DNA of 43,632 bases from Gammaproteobacteria bacterium (GCA_011391405.1 JAABQQ010000077.1:1-43632), one strand, 5' to 3'. Shown: positions 1-8,742, numbered from the stretch's first letter. Made by a program: numbers and translations. Notes: generated by a model from the letters alone, not told the origin.

Positions 1-588
1 GAGGGCGAGGATTACGACCTCGCGGGTTTCTGCGTCGGTCTTGTCGAAAAAGACCAGATCATCGACGGCACCCGGACGCGTGCAGGCGACGCGATCATCG
101 GCCTCGCATCCTCGGGCGCGCACTCGAACGGTTATTCGTTGATCCGGCGACTGCTCGCGCTGAGCGGCGCCGGCCCCGCGACGCAACTCGACGGCAAGCT
201 GCTGTACGACCTGCTGCTCGAACCCACGCGCATCTACGTGAAGTCGGTGCTGCAGCTGCTGCAGCAGTCGGTGCCGGTGCACAACATCGCGCACATCACG
301 GGCGGCGGTCCGACCGGCAACATTCCGCGCGTGATGCCGGCCGGACTCGAAGCTGTGATCGATGCCAGGCTGTGGCCGCGTCCCGTCGTATTCGACTGGC
401 TGCAGCGCGTCGGCAACGTCGCCCGCGACGAGATGTATCGCACCTTCAATTGCGGACTGGGCATGACGATCTGCGTGCCCGCGGGCGAAGCCGATCGCGC
501 GCTCGGAATCCTGCGCGCCTGCGGCGAAACGGCAGCCGTGATCGGCGCAGTCCGTTCCGGCAGTCGCGAGGTCGTCATCGTCGAATGA
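1..588 (+). CDS. purM: Phosphoribosylformylglycinamidine cyclo-ligase, C-terminal part (5' end outside window)
   Basis: AIR synthetase closes the imidazole ring of FGAM with ATP in cytoplasmic purine synthesis. The frame is open from the first base and begins with [13 protein letters not shown], the PurM segment YDLAGF-G-V-K. It continues through [14 protein letters not shown] and [14 protein letters not shown], both typical PurM blocks, and ends with the family's [10 protein letters not shown]-type C terminus. About 195 codons of a protein normally near 345 residues are present, so the N-terminal domain lies upstream of the window. The TGA overlaps the purN start in an ATGA arrangement, so purM and purN are translationally coupled. 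The assignment is firm; only the missing 5' part limits it. Confidence 0.97.
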   Translation, partial: EGEDYDLAGFCVGLVEKDQIIDGTRTRAGDAIIGLASSGAHSNGYSLIRRLLALSGAGPATQLDGKLLYDLLLEPTRIYVKSVLQLLQQSVPVHNIAHITGGGPTGNIPRVMPAGLEAVIDARLWPRPVVFDWLQRVGNVARDEMYRTFNCGLGMTICVPAGEADRALGILRACGETAAVIGAVRSGSREVVIVE

Positions 589-1259
589 CGGCCACAACCC
601 CGCTGCTGCGCATCGTCGTGCTGGTGTCGGGGCGCGGCAGCAATCTCAAGGCCATCGCCGCACGCGCCGATGCGGGCGAGTTGCCCGTGCGCATCGAGGC
701 CGTCGTCAGCGACCGTGCGGACGCCGGCGCGCTCGATTGGGCTCGTGCGCGGGGCATCGCCACGTCCGTGCTGTCGCCCAGGGACTTCCCCGATCGCGAA
801 GCTTACGGCCGCGCCCTCGGCGACATCGTGGAGTCGCATGCGCCGCAACTGGTGGTGCTCGCCGGCTTCATGCGCATCCTGAGCGACGAGTTCGTGCTGC
901 GTTTCTCGGGCCGCATGCTCAACATTCATCCCTCCCTGCTGCCGCGATACGCCGGTCTGCACACGCACCGTCGCGCGCTCGAGGCAGCCGATCGTGAACA
1001 CGGGGCCAGCGTGCATTTCGTCACGCCCGAACTCGACGGCGGTCCGGTGGTCTTACAGGCCAGGGTCCCGGTCTTGCCGGGAGACGACGAAGACTCGCTC
1101 GCGGCGCGCGTCCTGCGCGAAGAGCACGTGATCTACCCGCGCTGCGTCGGCTGGTTTGCGGCGGGTCGCCTCGCCTTTCGCGACGGGGCGGCCTGGCTGG
1201 ATGGCAAGCGGCTCGACGCACCGGTGGTGTGCGGCTACGAAACGAAGGAAGGTACGTGA
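585..1259 (+). CDS. purN: Phosphoribosylglycinamide formyltransferase (GAR transformylase)
   Basis: Transfers a formyl group from 10-formyl-THF to GAR, an early step of purine synthesis; cytoplasmic. The 224-residue product has the N-terminal [10 protein letters not shown] phosphate loop (residues 12-21), the catalytic block NIHPSLLP (N113, H115) and the catalytic aspartate in TPELDGG (D151). The length is normal for PurN (about 210-225). The ATG at 585 overlaps the purM stop and is preferred over the upstream in-frame ATG at 372, which would bury the gene inside purM and add unrelated residues. The gene ends in TGATG, shared with the next gene, so the three genes form one run. Confidence 0.97.
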   Translation: MTATTPLLRIVVLVSGRGSNLKAIAARADAGELPVRIEAVVSDRADAGALDWARARGIATSVLSPRDFPDREAYGRALGDIVESHAPQLVVLAGFMRILSDEFVLRFSGRMLNIHPSLLPRYAGLHTHRRALEAADREHGASVHFVTPELDGGPVVLQARVPVLPGDDEDSLAARVLREEHVIYPRCVGWFAAGRLAFRDGAAWLDGKRLDAPVVCGYETKEGT

Positions 1260-2011
1260 TGCGGCAGGTATCGAATTGGTGCGCGCTGGCGGTCGCCGGA
1301 GCGTGGCTGTTCGCCGCGCCATGCATCGCCGCGGGCGAGCAGGCCGCTGCCCCCGCAGGACTCCAGCCTTATACCGCCCGCTACCAGGTCAGCTACCGTG
1401 GCCTGAACGGCGGCGAGCTCGAATCGAGCTTCAAGCACGGAACCGCGGCCGGCCAATGGCAGTACGAAACGCGGGTGTTCCCGACCCTGCTCGCCCGTAT
1501 CGCAATCAGTTCGCAGGCGCACGAAAAGAGCGTGATCCAGGTGAACCCAGCCGGAATTCGCCCGCTGTCGTTCAACTTCGACGACGGCTCGGGCAGTTCG
1601 GAGAAAGACGTCCGGCTGGACTTCGACTGGAACGCACTCACCGTAACCGGCACTTTCGAGGGCAAGCCCGTGTCATTGCCACTCACGCCGGGCACGCACG
1701 ACACGTCGTCCGTGCAGGCGGCCATGATTCTCGAACTGCTGGCTGGCCGGAAACCGCAGGGCTTCAAGATCATCACCGGGGGCAAGCTGCGCGAATACCG
1801 CTACTGGCCGGAGGGCACGCAGCAGGTCATGACGCCTTACGGGCAGGTCGAAGCCGAGGTCTGGGCGAGTCAGCGCACCGGCTCTAACCGCGTCACAAAG
1901 ACGTGGCACGCGGCGTCGCTGGGCTACGTGCCGGTGCAGGCGATCCAGTACCGGAAGGGCAACCCGGAAGTGCAGATGAAGCTCGTTCGCCTGCAACGGC
2001 AGGCGAACTAG
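1259..2011 (+). CDS. DUF3108 domain protein, exported
   Basis: 250 residues beginning with [20 protein letters not shown] and an AxA site near residue 24, a clear Sec signal peptide, so the mature protein should be periplasmic or envelope-bound. The rest (LQPYTARYQVSYRGLNGGE..., then FNFDDGSGSSEKDVRLDFDW and a YGQVEAEVW block) has the beta-rich character of DUF3108 proteins, which have no established reaction. The ATG at 1259 overlaps the purN stop. An in-frame ATG at 1229 would put charged residues before the signal peptide and is less likely. The purM-purN-DUF3108 order recurs in gammaproteobacteria, but I know of no functional link to purine synthesis. The coding end is followed at once by a tandem-repeat hairpin. 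Confidence 0.85.
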   Translation: MRQVSNWCALAVAGAWLFAAPCIAAGEQAAAPAGLQPYTARYQVSYRGLNGGELESSFKHGTAAGQWQYETRVFPTLLARIAISSQAHEKSVIQVNPAGIRPLSFNFDDGSGSSEKDVRLDFDWNALTVTGTFEGKPVSLPLTPGTHDTSSVQAAMILELLAGRKPQGFKIITGGKLREYRYWPEGTQQVMTPYGQVEAEVWASQRTGSNRVTKTWHAASLGYVPVQAIQYRKGNPEVQMKLVRLQRQAN

Positions 2012-2176
2012 GGGAGCGGAAGGACAGGAAGGGCAGGAAGGCTAGGAAGGGGCGGAAGGTAAGGAAGTCGGACCTGCGATAGCTCGGGGGCTTCAAGCCA
2101 TCTCTTGCCTTCCTAGCCTTCCTAGCCTTCCTAGCCTTCCTAGCCTTCCTAGCCTTCCTAGCCTTCCCGCCCTTCC
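2012..2176. repeat. 9-bp tandem repeats as a large inverted repeat between convergent genes; probable bidirectional terminator
   Basis: A purine-rich arm (2012-2067, GGAAGG-type units such as AGGAAGGCTAGGAAGG) is followed by a short loop and a pyrimidine-rich arm (2104-2176) with six perfect copies of CCTTCCTAG at 2108-2161. The arms are complementary, so a transcript from either side can form a long hairpin. It lies exactly between the convergent ends of the DUF3108 gene and dcd. The same architecture recurs at 43315-43452. Termination is inferred from position and fold, not from a classic T-tract. Confidence 0.75.
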
Positions 2177-2184
2177 GCCGCAGG

Positions 2185-2751
2185 CTACGCCTTCGGCAAC
2201 GTCACGCCCTTTTGCCCCTGGTACTTCCCGCCGCGATCCTTGTACGAGGTCTCGCAGACTTCGTCCGATTCGAAGAACAGCATCTGCGCCACACCCTCGT
2301 TGGCGTAGATCTTCGCGGGCAGCGTGGTCGTGTTGGAGAATTCGAGCGTCACGTGCCCTTCCCATTCGGGCTCGAGCGGCGTCACGTTGACGATGATCCC
2401 GCAGCGCGCATACGTTGACTTGCCGAGGCACACCGTCAGCACGCTGCGCGGGATGCGGAAATACTCGACCGTGCGCGCCAGCGCGAACGAGTTCGGCGGG
2501 ATGATGCAGACCGGGCCGTCGAAATCGACGAAGGAGCCGTGGTCGAAGTCTTTCGGGTCGACGATCGTCGAGTTGATGTTGGTGAAGATCTTGAATTCGG
2601 CCGCGCAGCGCACGTCGTAGCCGTAGCTCGAGGTGCCGTAGGAAACGATGCGCTGGCCGTCGACGACGCGAACCTGGCCGGGCTCGAAGGGCTCGATCAT
2701 GCCGTAGTTCGTAGCCATGCGACGGATCCAGCGGTCTGACTTGATACTCAC
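2185..2751 (-). CDS. dcd: dCTP deaminase
   Basis: Deaminates dCTP to dUTP, supplying dUMP for thymidylate synthesis; trimeric cytoplasmic enzyme. The product contains the signatures [63 protein letters not shown] and [19 protein letters not shown] (which holds the catalytic glutamate), ending [14 protein letters not shown] chose the GTG at 2749-2751 because it gives [12 protein letters not shown], the conserved N terminus, and exactly 188 residues, the usual length. The ATG at the later MATNYG would remove conserved residues. It follows apbC by 16 nt on the minus strand and was probably transcribed with it. Confidence 0.97.
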   Translation of the reverse strand: MSIKSDRWIRRMATNYGMIEPFEPGQVRVVDGQRIVSYGTSSYGYDVRCAAEFKIFTNINSTIVDPKDFDHGSFVDFDGPVCIIPPNSFALARTVEYFRIPRSVLTVCLGKSTYARCGIIVNVTPLEPEWEGHVTLEFSNTTTLPAKIYANEGVAQMLFFESDEVCETSYKDRGGKYQGQKGVTLPKA

Positions 2752-2767
2752 GGCTTGATGCTCACGG

Positions 2768-3859
2768 TCAGGTGTCCTCGACGGTGATCCTGGGAAAACC
2801 CGCCGCGCCGAGCGCGGCGACGGAAAGCCTGGCCGCGGTGCGGCGGGCGGTATCGAGGTAGGCGATGCCGATGCGGCTGCCGGGCTCTGCCACCACTGTC
2901 GGACGGCCGCCGTCCGTCTCTTCGCGGATGCGAATGTCGAGCGGCAACTGGCCGAGCAGGCTGACGCCGTACTGCTCGGCCATGCGCACGCCACCGCCGC
3001 TGCCGAAGATCGGCTCCTCATGGCCGCAGCTGGAGCACACGTGCGTGCTCATGTTCTCGACGATGCCGAGCACCGGCACGTTCACCTTCTGAAACATCCG
3101 CAGGCCCTTGCGGGCGTCGAGCAACGCAATGTCCTGCGGTGTAGTCACCACCACTGCACCGCTCACGGGGACGCGCTGCGAGAGCGTCAGCTGGATGTCC
3201 CCGGTGCCCGGGGGCATGTCGACGATGAGGTAGTCGAGTTCGCCCCAGGCGGTGTCGTTCAGCAACTGCTGCAGGGCCTGGGTGACCATCGGGCCGCGCC
3301 AGACCATGGGCTGCTCTTCCTCGATCAGGAAGCCGATCGACATGACCTTGATGCCGTGCGCCTCAAGCGGCTGCAGGCGCTTGCCGTCGTGGCTGACCGG
3401 CCTTGCGCCCTGCAGGCCCATCATGCGGGGCTGGCTGGGTCCGTAAATGTCGGCGTCGAGGAGCCCGACGCGAGCCCCATCGATCGCCAGAGCCAGGGCC
3501 AGGTTGACCGCAGTCGTGGACTTGCCGACCCCGCCCTTGCCCGAGGCCACCGCAATCACGTTGCGGATGCCGGGCAGCGGCTGCAGCTGGCCCTGGGCGA
3601 CGTGGGTCGCGACCTGCCAGCCGACCGTTACCGTGGCGTCGCCGAGCCCAGGAGTCTGGTGCAGGAGCGCCTGGAGCTCGGTGACCAGCGTGTGGGCGTA
3701 CGCCCCGGCCGGGAAGCCCAGTTCGACCTCGACCAGCGGGCGGCCGGCCTCTAACCGGACGGACTTCACAGCTTTGGCCGCGCCGAGAGGCATCCCCAGA
3801 TATGGTTCGACATAATTCGCAACCAAGAGGCGCGCCTGGGCGAGTCGATCGTCCTGCAT
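2768..3859 (-). CDS. apbC: Iron-sulfur cluster carrier ATPase ApbC/Mrp
   Basis: P-loop ATPase of the Mrp/NBP35 family that carries [4Fe-4S] clusters to apoproteins in the cytoplasm. The 363-residue product has an N-terminal MIP18/DUF59-type domain (about residues 1-95). Next comes the ATPase domain with the deviant Walker [10 protein letters not shown] (residues 107-115) and [10 protein letters not shown] and DMPPGTGD blocks. A CSSC motif follows VENMSTHV; such a CxxC binds a bridging cluster at the dimer interface. The ATG at 3857-3859 gives [13 protein letters not shown] and is preferred over upstream in-frame starts, which add low-complexity residues. It heads the apbC-dcd pair and diverges from the kinase gene. 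Many clients for its clusters lie nearby (rsxB, rsxC, nth), though that is only context. Confidence 0.95.
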   Translation of the reverse strand: MQDDRLAQARLLVANYVEPYLGMPLGAAKAVKSVRLEAGRPLVEVELGFPAGAYAHTLVTELQALLHQTPGLGDATVTVGWQVATHVAQGQLQPLPGIRNVIAVASGKGGVGKSTTAVNLALALAIDGARVGLLDADIYGPSQPRMMGLQGARPVSHDGKRLQPLEAHGIKVMSIGFLIEEEQPMVWRGPMVTQALQQLLNDTAWGELDYLIVDMPPGTGDIQLTLSQRVPVSGAVVVTTPQDIALLDARKGLRMFQKVNVPVLGIVENMSTHVCSSCGHEEPIFGSGGGVRMAEQYGVSLLGQLPLDIRIREETDGGRPTVVAEPGSRIGIAYLDTARRTAARLSVAALGAAGFPRITVEDT

Positions 3860-3973
3860 TCGGGAATCCGTCGCGACAGTGGAGGCGGCATGTGCCGGCG
3901 GGCAGGGATTGTAGCGGAAACAGGCCGTGTGCAGCGCCGGGCCGGCAGCCCGCGGGGCGCCGGGTCCGCGTGG

Positions 3974-3979
3974 CATAAT
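3974..3979 (+). promoter_or_regulatory. Candidate -10 box upstream of the kinase-pilT operon
   Basis: The sequence TGGCATAATGCG (hexamer CATAAT, 5 of 6 against TATAAT) lies 107 bases before the kinase start in an otherwise very GC-rich 227-base divergent spacer. I see no convincing -35 box. The identical string GGCATAAT precedes metG at 9085-9092, which supports a shared promoter form in this genome. Confidence 0.45.
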
Positions 3980-4033
3980 GCGTCGCCTTTCGCCCCACTG
4001 ACGGCGACGGAACGACGTGCAACCTCTTTCACC

Positions 4034-4049
4034 GGACGGAAAACCGTCC
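4034..4049 (+). other. Small leader hairpin ahead of the kinase gene
   Basis: GGACGG-AAAA-CCGTCC forms a perfect 6-bp stem with a four-base loop in the presumed 5' leader, 37 bases before the ATG. There is no T-run after it, so it is not a terminator; it may protect or regulate the leader. Function unknown. Confidence 0.4.
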
Positions 4050-4066
4050 CCGCCCGTGACGAGCAG

Positions 4067-4090
4067 ATGATCAACTTACGTCGCCCATGA
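4067..4090 (+). CDS. Possible 7-codon leader ORF coupled to the kinase start
   Basis: ATG at 4067 reads MINLRRP and stops at a TGA (4088-4090) that overlaps the kinase ATG (4087-4089) as ATGA. The kinase ATG has no purine-rich ribosome site directly upstream (AACTTACGTCGCCC), while this ATG is preceded by a weak GACGAG. Translation of the leader could therefore deliver ribosomes to the kinase start. This may be chance; nothing else supports it. Confidence 0.25.
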   Translation: MINLRRP

Positions 4091-6465
4091 GCTTTTTCAC
4101 GAACTTGCGCGCTGACCGCTTGATCGCCGAGATCAAGGCGGCCGACGACAGCGACGGTCACAAGACGTCGCTGGAGAGGCTCGTGCGACTCGGGCCGTCG
4201 GCGATACCTCGCATCCTCGACGCACTGGCGAGCGCCGACAACCGGGAAACCGCCGGTTTCGTCGCGGTGCTTACGGCCATGCTCGACAACAAGTCGTTCC
4301 CGGCCGTTGCCAGCGGTCTCACGCAAGGCAACCAGCGCACCGTTGCCGGGGCCGCGACCGCACTGTCCAATTCGCGCAATTACGCAGCCAACCTGCTGTT
4401 CGGTCTGCTCGACCAGCCGTCGATGCCGAAAGGCACGGTCGTCGGCATCCTCACCGCACAGAAGGCGCGCCTCAATGCGCGCGACGTACTGCAGCGCGCG
4501 TACAACCAGGACGCGGCCGAGAAGGCGGCCATGTTCCGCATCGTCTCCGTAATCGCCGACGCGAGCATCGTCCCGGAACTGTTGAGCCGCCTCGAGGGCA
4601 AAGACCCGATCGCGCGCACGCACATCATCAACATCCTGGCGCGCTTCAATCAGCGCGACGTCGCCGTGGCGCTGCAGCGGCAGCTGAAGGATACCAACAA
4701 GTTCGTGCGGCAGGCCGTGCTGAACGCGCTGGCCAACTTTGAAGGCGCGGTCGACGTCGGGCTGCTGTGCGAGGTCCTGCGCGACCCGGACGTCGAGACG
4801 CAGCAGAAGGCGATCGACGCCGTCGTGCGGGCCAATCACCCGGACACGATGCGGCACCTGATCGCCGTGCTGCGGGATGACGACGAGAATGCCCGTCGGG
4901 CTGCGGTCGAGGTGCTGAACGAGATCGGCACGGTGGCGCACGTGAAGGAGCTGCTGCAGTCGATCAAGGACGATGACTGGTGGGTGCGAAGCCGTGCCGC
5001 CGACGCGCTCGCGAAGATCGGCGGTCCGCGCGTAATCGAGGCCGCGCTCGAACTGATCCGCGACCAGGACGAGGACGTCCGCCGCGCGGCCATCGAGATC
5101 CTGAACCAGACCAAGGACGAGCGCGCCATCGGCTACCTCATCGAAGCCACGCGCGATAACGACTGGTGGGTCCGCGAGCGTGCGGTCGACGCGCTTGCCG
5201 AAATAGGCAGCCCGCGCGCCCTGCCCACCCTGCTCGACCTCCTGCGCGCGAACGACGAGCGCTCGCTGCCGACGGTCACCCGCGCAATCGGCAAGCTCGG
5301 CAATCCAACCGTGATCCCGCAACTGCTGCCGTTGCTGCCGACCGCGTCGAAGGAAGCGCGGCTCGAGATCATCACCGCCCTCGCGCGCCTGGTGGACGAC
5401 AATTCCGCCGATGCCGTGCGTGCGCGGCTGGAATCCTTCAGCTCGGAATCCGCCGACCCCACGGTGAGCCACGCGGCGATGCGCGCAGTCGAGGACATGG
5501 ACGCGCGCTTCTCGACGGGTGTGCGCGACGCGCAGCAGGGAGCGGCCCGCATGGTCGAGCCCTCGCGGACACTGCTCGCCGAGAAGACGGATTTCGAAGG
5601 CCTTGCGCGCGAGGCCGCGCCAGCACAGCGTCTCGACATCTCCGCCCTCGTGCCGGGCGACGTGCTCGAAGGTCGCTACAAATACCTGCAGAAGATCGGC
5701 AAGGGCGCATTCGGCACCGTGCTGCTGATGGAAGATACCGTCGTCGACGAACGGCTGGTGCTCAAGTTCCTGAACCCGAACGTCTCGCAGGACGAGGAGA
5801 TGATGAAACGGTTCGTGCACGAGCTGCGCTACTCGCGCAAGATCACGCACCGCAACGTCATCCGCATCTACGACTTTCTGTTCATCCGCGGCAACTATGC
5901 GATCTCGATGGAGTACTTCCCGTCGCATACGCTTGGCCACGAGATCGGCGACAAGCCGCTCCCGGCCGAAAAGGCCGTCCGCTTCGCGATGGACGTCGCC
6001 ACCGGCATGTCCGTTGCCCACCAGTCGGGCATCATTCACCGTGACCTGAAGCCGGCCAACGTCCTGATCGACGACACGGGCCTGCTCAAGATCGTGGACT
6101 TCGGCGTGGCTGCCGCGCAGCATCAGGGCGACACCCAGCTCACCAAGACCGGTTATGTGATCGGATCGCCGAAATACATGGCACCCGAGCAGATCCTGGG
6201 CAAGAAAGTCGACGAGCGAGCCGACGTCTACTCGCTCGGCGTGATCCTGTATGAGATGCTCACGGGTGAGCCGCCCTACCACCGCGGCGACCACATGGCA
6301 GTCATGTACCAGCACGTCCAGGGCAAGGCGAAGCCACCGATCGAAGTGAATCCGAACATTCCGCCGGGCCTGTCCGAAATCGTCACGAAGGCGATGACCG
6401 TGGACAAGGCGCGACGCTTCCAGACCATGGACGAGCTGCGCTCCGCGCTCGAACGTTACCTCTGA
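4087..6465 (+). CDS. HEAT-repeat protein fused to a Ser/Thr protein kinase
   Basis: A 792-residue protein. Residues about 1-490 are HEAT/PBS-lyase-type repeats of roughly 30 residues; two near-identical blocks read DDDWWVRSRAADALAKIG and DNDWWVRERAVDALAEIG. Residues about 525-790 are a Hanks-type kinase. It has the glycine loop IGKGAFGTV (537 on), the ATP lysine K560 in VLKFL, the catalytic loop HRDLKPAN (D653, K655, N658), the DFG motif (D671) and the APEQ loop. All key catalytic residues are present, so it should be active. I see no membrane span, PASTA or FHA domain, so it is predicted soluble, unlike most bacterial kinases of this class. The HEAT array probably binds its partner. It lies 7 nt before two PilT-like ATPase genes, which suggests it controls or senses pilus motors. 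That role is inferred. Confidence 0.9.
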   Translation: MSFFTNLRADRLIAEIKAADDSDGHKTSLERLVRLGPSAIPRILDALASADNRETAGFVAVLTAMLDNKSFPAVASGLTQGNQRTVAGAATALSNSRNYAANLLFGLLDQPSMPKGTVVGILTAQKARLNARDVLQRAYNQDAAEKAAMFRIVSVIADASIVPELLSRLEGKDPIARTHIINILARFNQRDVAVALQRQLKDTNKFVRQAVLNALANFEGAVDVGLLCEVLRDPDVETQQKAIDAVVRANHPDTMRHLIAVLRDDDENARRAAVEVLNEIGTVAHVKELLQSIKDDDWWVRSRAADALAKIGGPRVIEAALELIRDQDEDVRRAAIEILNQTKDERAIGYLIEATRDNDWWVRERAVDALAEIGSPRALPTLLDLLRANDERSLPTVTRAIGKLGNPTVIPQLLPLLPTASKEARLEIITALARLVDDNSADAVRARLESFSSESADPTVSHAAMRAVEDMDARFSTGVRDAQQGAARMVEPSRTLLAEKTDFEGLAREAAPAQRLDISALVPGDVLEGRYKYLQKIGKGAFGTVLLMEDTVVDERLVLKFLNPNVSQDEEMMKRFVHELRYSRKITHRNVIRIYDFLFIRGNYAISMEYFPSHTLGHEIGDKPLPAEKAVRFAMDVATGMSVAHQSGIIHRDLKPANVLIDDTGLLKIVDFGVAAAQHQGDTQLTKTGYVIGSPKYMAPEQILGKKVDERADVYSLGVILYEMLTGEPPYHRGDHMAVMYQHVQGKAKPPIEVNPNIPPGLSEIVTKAMTVDKARRFQTMDELRSALERYL

Positions 6466-6472
6466 GGCTGCC

Positions 6473-7570
6473 TTGGCGCGCATCGACGCATTCCTGAAAC
6501 TCGGCGCCTCGCAAGGCTGCTCGGACGTCCACCTCGCGGTGGGCGTGCCGCCGATGCTGCGCATGAACGGTGACCTGCTGCCGATCAAGTTCCGCAACCT
6601 GGCCGAGGCCGAACTCGAAACCTACGTCACGGAAATCCTGACGCCCACGCACCAGGAGCAGTTCAGGAAGGGCCATGACGTCGATTTTTCGTACGTCTCC
6701 GAGGACAACGCGCGATTCCGCGTCAACGTCTTCCACAAGGACACGGGCGTCGGCGCGGTATTTCGCGCGATCCCGAACGAAGTGCCGTCGCTCGATTCGC
6801 TGAATCTCCCGCCGGTCGTCAAGAAGTTCTGTGATTTCCACCAGGGCATGGTGCTGGTCACGGGTTCCACCGGCACAGGCAAGTCGACGACTCTCGCGGC
6901 GATGATCGACCACCTGAACCAGACGCGCCGGCTCAACATCATCAGCCTCGAAGACCCGATCGAGTTCGTCCACCGCAGCAAGCAATCGCAGGTGATCCAG
7001 CGTGAACTGCACACGCACCTGCCCTCCTTTGCCGAGGGCGTGCGGGCCGCAATGCGCGAGGACCCCGACGTGATCCTGGTCGGCGAACTGCGCGACGCAG
7101 AGACGGTGCGCTGGGCGATGACCGCGGCCGAGACCGGGCACCTCGTGCTCGGCACGCTGCACACGACCAGCGCGGTCAAGACGATCGACCGCATCGTTGA
7201 CGCGCTGCCGCCGGAAGAACGTGAACAGACCAAGAGCTTCCTGTCGCAGAGCCTGCTCGGCGTCGTCACCCAGTTCCTGGTGCGCACGCCCGACCTGCGC
7301 GGACGCAAGGCTATCTGCGAGGTGATGGTCATGAACCGCGCGATCGGCAAGCTCATCACGTCCGAACAGTCGCACATGATTCCGTCGCAGCTGCAGACGG
7401 GCCGCGAAACCGGCATGCAGACACTCGACCAGGCGCTGCTCGCCGCCATCCAGGCCCGCGAAGTCGACCCGGAGGACGCGTTCGGTTACGCCATGGACAA
7501 GAAGCCGTTCGCCCGCTACGTGCCCGAAGGCACGGCGATCCTCAAGGCCGACGTGACGCAGGGACTCTGA
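6473..7570 (+). CDS. PilT-like type IV pilus retraction ATPase (paralogue 1)
   Basis: A 365-residue hexameric motor ATPase of the PilT/VirB11 family, expected at the inner face of the membrane under a type IV pilus. The N-terminal domain (QGCSDVHLAVGVPP, about 1-100) is followed by the RecA-like core. The core has Walker A GSTGTGKST (131-139), the Asp box with EDPIEFVH, Walker B with GELRD (E205) and a complete His box ETGHLVLGTLHT (H223, H230). It is closer to PilT than to PilU, which has GEVRTRET. It starts at a TTG (6473), 7 nt after the kinase stop; no better start precedes the conserved IDAFLKLGASQG. The stop overlaps the next ATG. The C-terminal part (SEQSHMIPSQLQTGRETGMQ) follows PilT. 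The canonical pilT is normally near yggS, so this may be an extra copy tied to the kinase. Confidence 0.92.
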   Translation: MARIDAFLKLGASQGCSDVHLAVGVPPMLRMNGDLLPIKFRNLAEAELETYVTEILTPTHQEQFRKGHDVDFSYVSEDNARFRVNVFHKDTGVGAVFRAIPNEVPSLDSLNLPPVVKKFCDFHQGMVLVTGSTGTGKSTTLAAMIDHLNQTRRLNIISLEDPIEFVHRSKQSQVIQRELHTHLPSFAEGVRAAMREDPDVILVGELRDAETVRWAMTAAETGHLVLGTLHTTSAVKTIDRIVDALPPEEREQTKSFLSQSLLGVVTQFLVRTPDLRGRKAICEVMVMNRAIGKLITSEQSHMIPSQLQTGRETGMQTLDQALLAAIQAREVDPEDAFGYAMDKKPFARYVPEGTAILKADVTQGL

Positions 7571-8685
7571 TGTCCACCGAGACCACGACGCAGGTCGCCA
7601 ATCCCGAAACGCCCCAGCACACGCCGCGGCGCATCGATGAATACCTGCTGGAAGTGATCAAGCGCGGCGGCTCCGACCTGCATTTCGTCGCCGGCGACCC
7701 GCCGCGCATCCGCCACAACGGCGAGCTGCAGTCGCTGCGCGACGCGCCGCTCGACAAGCAGTTCGTGCGCGACACGATCATGGACTTCATCACCCGCCGC
7801 GCGCAGCAACAGCTCGAGGAAAAAGACGGCGCGGATTTCGCCTATTCCATCCCGGGCGTCTCGCGTTTCCGCGTGAATGTGTTCAGGCACATCGGCGGGC
7901 TCGGCGCCGTGCTGCGAGCGATCCCGTCGAAGGCGCTGACGCTCGAGCAGCTGAACATGCCCCAGGCCGTGCGCAGCCTTTGCCGCGTCAACAACGGCCT
8001 GATCCTGGTGACCGGCAAGACCGGCTCCGGCAAGTCGACGACTCTGGCCGCGATGATCGACGATATCAACGCGCGCGAGAAAGGGCACATCCTCACGATC
8101 GAGGACCCGATCGAGTTCGTGCATCCGCGCAAGAACTGCCTGGTCAGCCAGCGCGAGGTCGGCCTGCACAGCCCGGGTTTTGCCGAGGCACTGCACTCGG
8201 CCCTGCGCGAAGATCCGGACATCGTGCTGGTCGGCGAATTGCGCGACCTCGAGACGATGAGCATCGCGGTCACGGCGGCCGAGATGGGCATCCTCGTCAT
8301 GGGCACCCTGCACACCAACGGCGCCGCGCCCACCGTGGACCGTATCGTCAACGCCTTCCCCTCCGACAAGCAGGGTCACGTGCGGACCATGCTGTCGACG
8401 TCGCTGCGCGGCGTGATCTCGCAGCAGCTGATCCTGCGTGCAGACAAGCGCGGGCGGGTCGCCGCGCTCGAGATCCTCGTCAACACGCCGGCCGTCTCCA
8501 ACCTGATCCGCCAGGGCAAGCTCGACCAGCTCGAGAACGCGATGCAGAGCGGCGCCGCCCACGGCATGCGGGTCATGGACTCGGCGATCAAGGAATTGTT
8601 CGACAAGGGCGTGATCAGCGGCCGGGCGGCTTACGAAAAGGCCATGAACAAGCCGCAGTTCGAGCAGTTCAAGGACATGGGTTGA
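7570..8685 (+). CDS. PilT-like type IV pilus ATPase (paralogue 2, altered His box)
   Basis: A 371-residue second motor ATPase, overlapping the first by one base (TGATG). A 20-residue Thr/Pro/Gln-rich leader precedes RIDEYLLEVIKRGGSDLHFV. Walker A is GKTGSGKST (149-157), Walker B has GELRD (E223), and the Asp box region reads TIEDPIEFVHP. The His box reads AAEMGILVMGTLHT. The first histidine of the PilT consensus (AAETGHLV) is isoleucine (I241), while the second (H248) is kept. The two paralogues are clearly different sequences, not a recent duplication. They may form separate rings or a mixed motor, as PilT and PilU do. Whether the altered His box lowers ATPase activity cannot be told from sequence. 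Confidence 0.9.
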   Translation: MSTETTTQVANPETPQHTPRRIDEYLLEVIKRGGSDLHFVAGDPPRIRHNGELQSLRDAPLDKQFVRDTIMDFITRRAQQQLEEKDGADFAYSIPGVSRFRVNVFRHIGGLGAVLRAIPSKALTLEQLNMPQAVRSLCRVNNGLILVTGKTGSGKSTTLAAMIDDINAREKGHILTIEDPIEFVHPRKNCLVSQREVGLHSPGFAEALHSALREDPDIVLVGELRDLETMSIAVTAAEMGILVMGTLHTNGAAPTVDRIVNAFPSDKQGHVRTMLSTSLRGVISQQLILRADKRGRVAALEILVNTPAVSNLIRQGKLDQLENAMQSGAAHGMRVMDSAIKELFDKGVISGRAAYEKAMNKPQFEQFKDMG

Positions 8686-8742
8686 ACGGGGCCCCTGCAT
8701 CGCGCTAGCGGCAGGATGCCGTAAACCGACTGTTCTCAGCCT

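Noticed and set aside
2108-2161. Coding sequence across the 9-bp array
   Set aside because: Open frames here translate only to repeated short peptides and lie between two well-defined stops.
3766-6597. A 943-codon open frame on the minus strand across the kinase gene
   Set aside because: It mirrors the kinase codons in a GC-rich sequence, is rich in His, Arg and Asp without any motif, and would overlap apbC and pilT-like genes.
6473-8685. Naming the two ATPases pilT and pilU
   Set aside because: Both look PilT-like (GELRD with a PilT-type C terminus) and neither has the GEVRTRET block of PilU; their context also differs from the standard locus, so I left the symbols blank.
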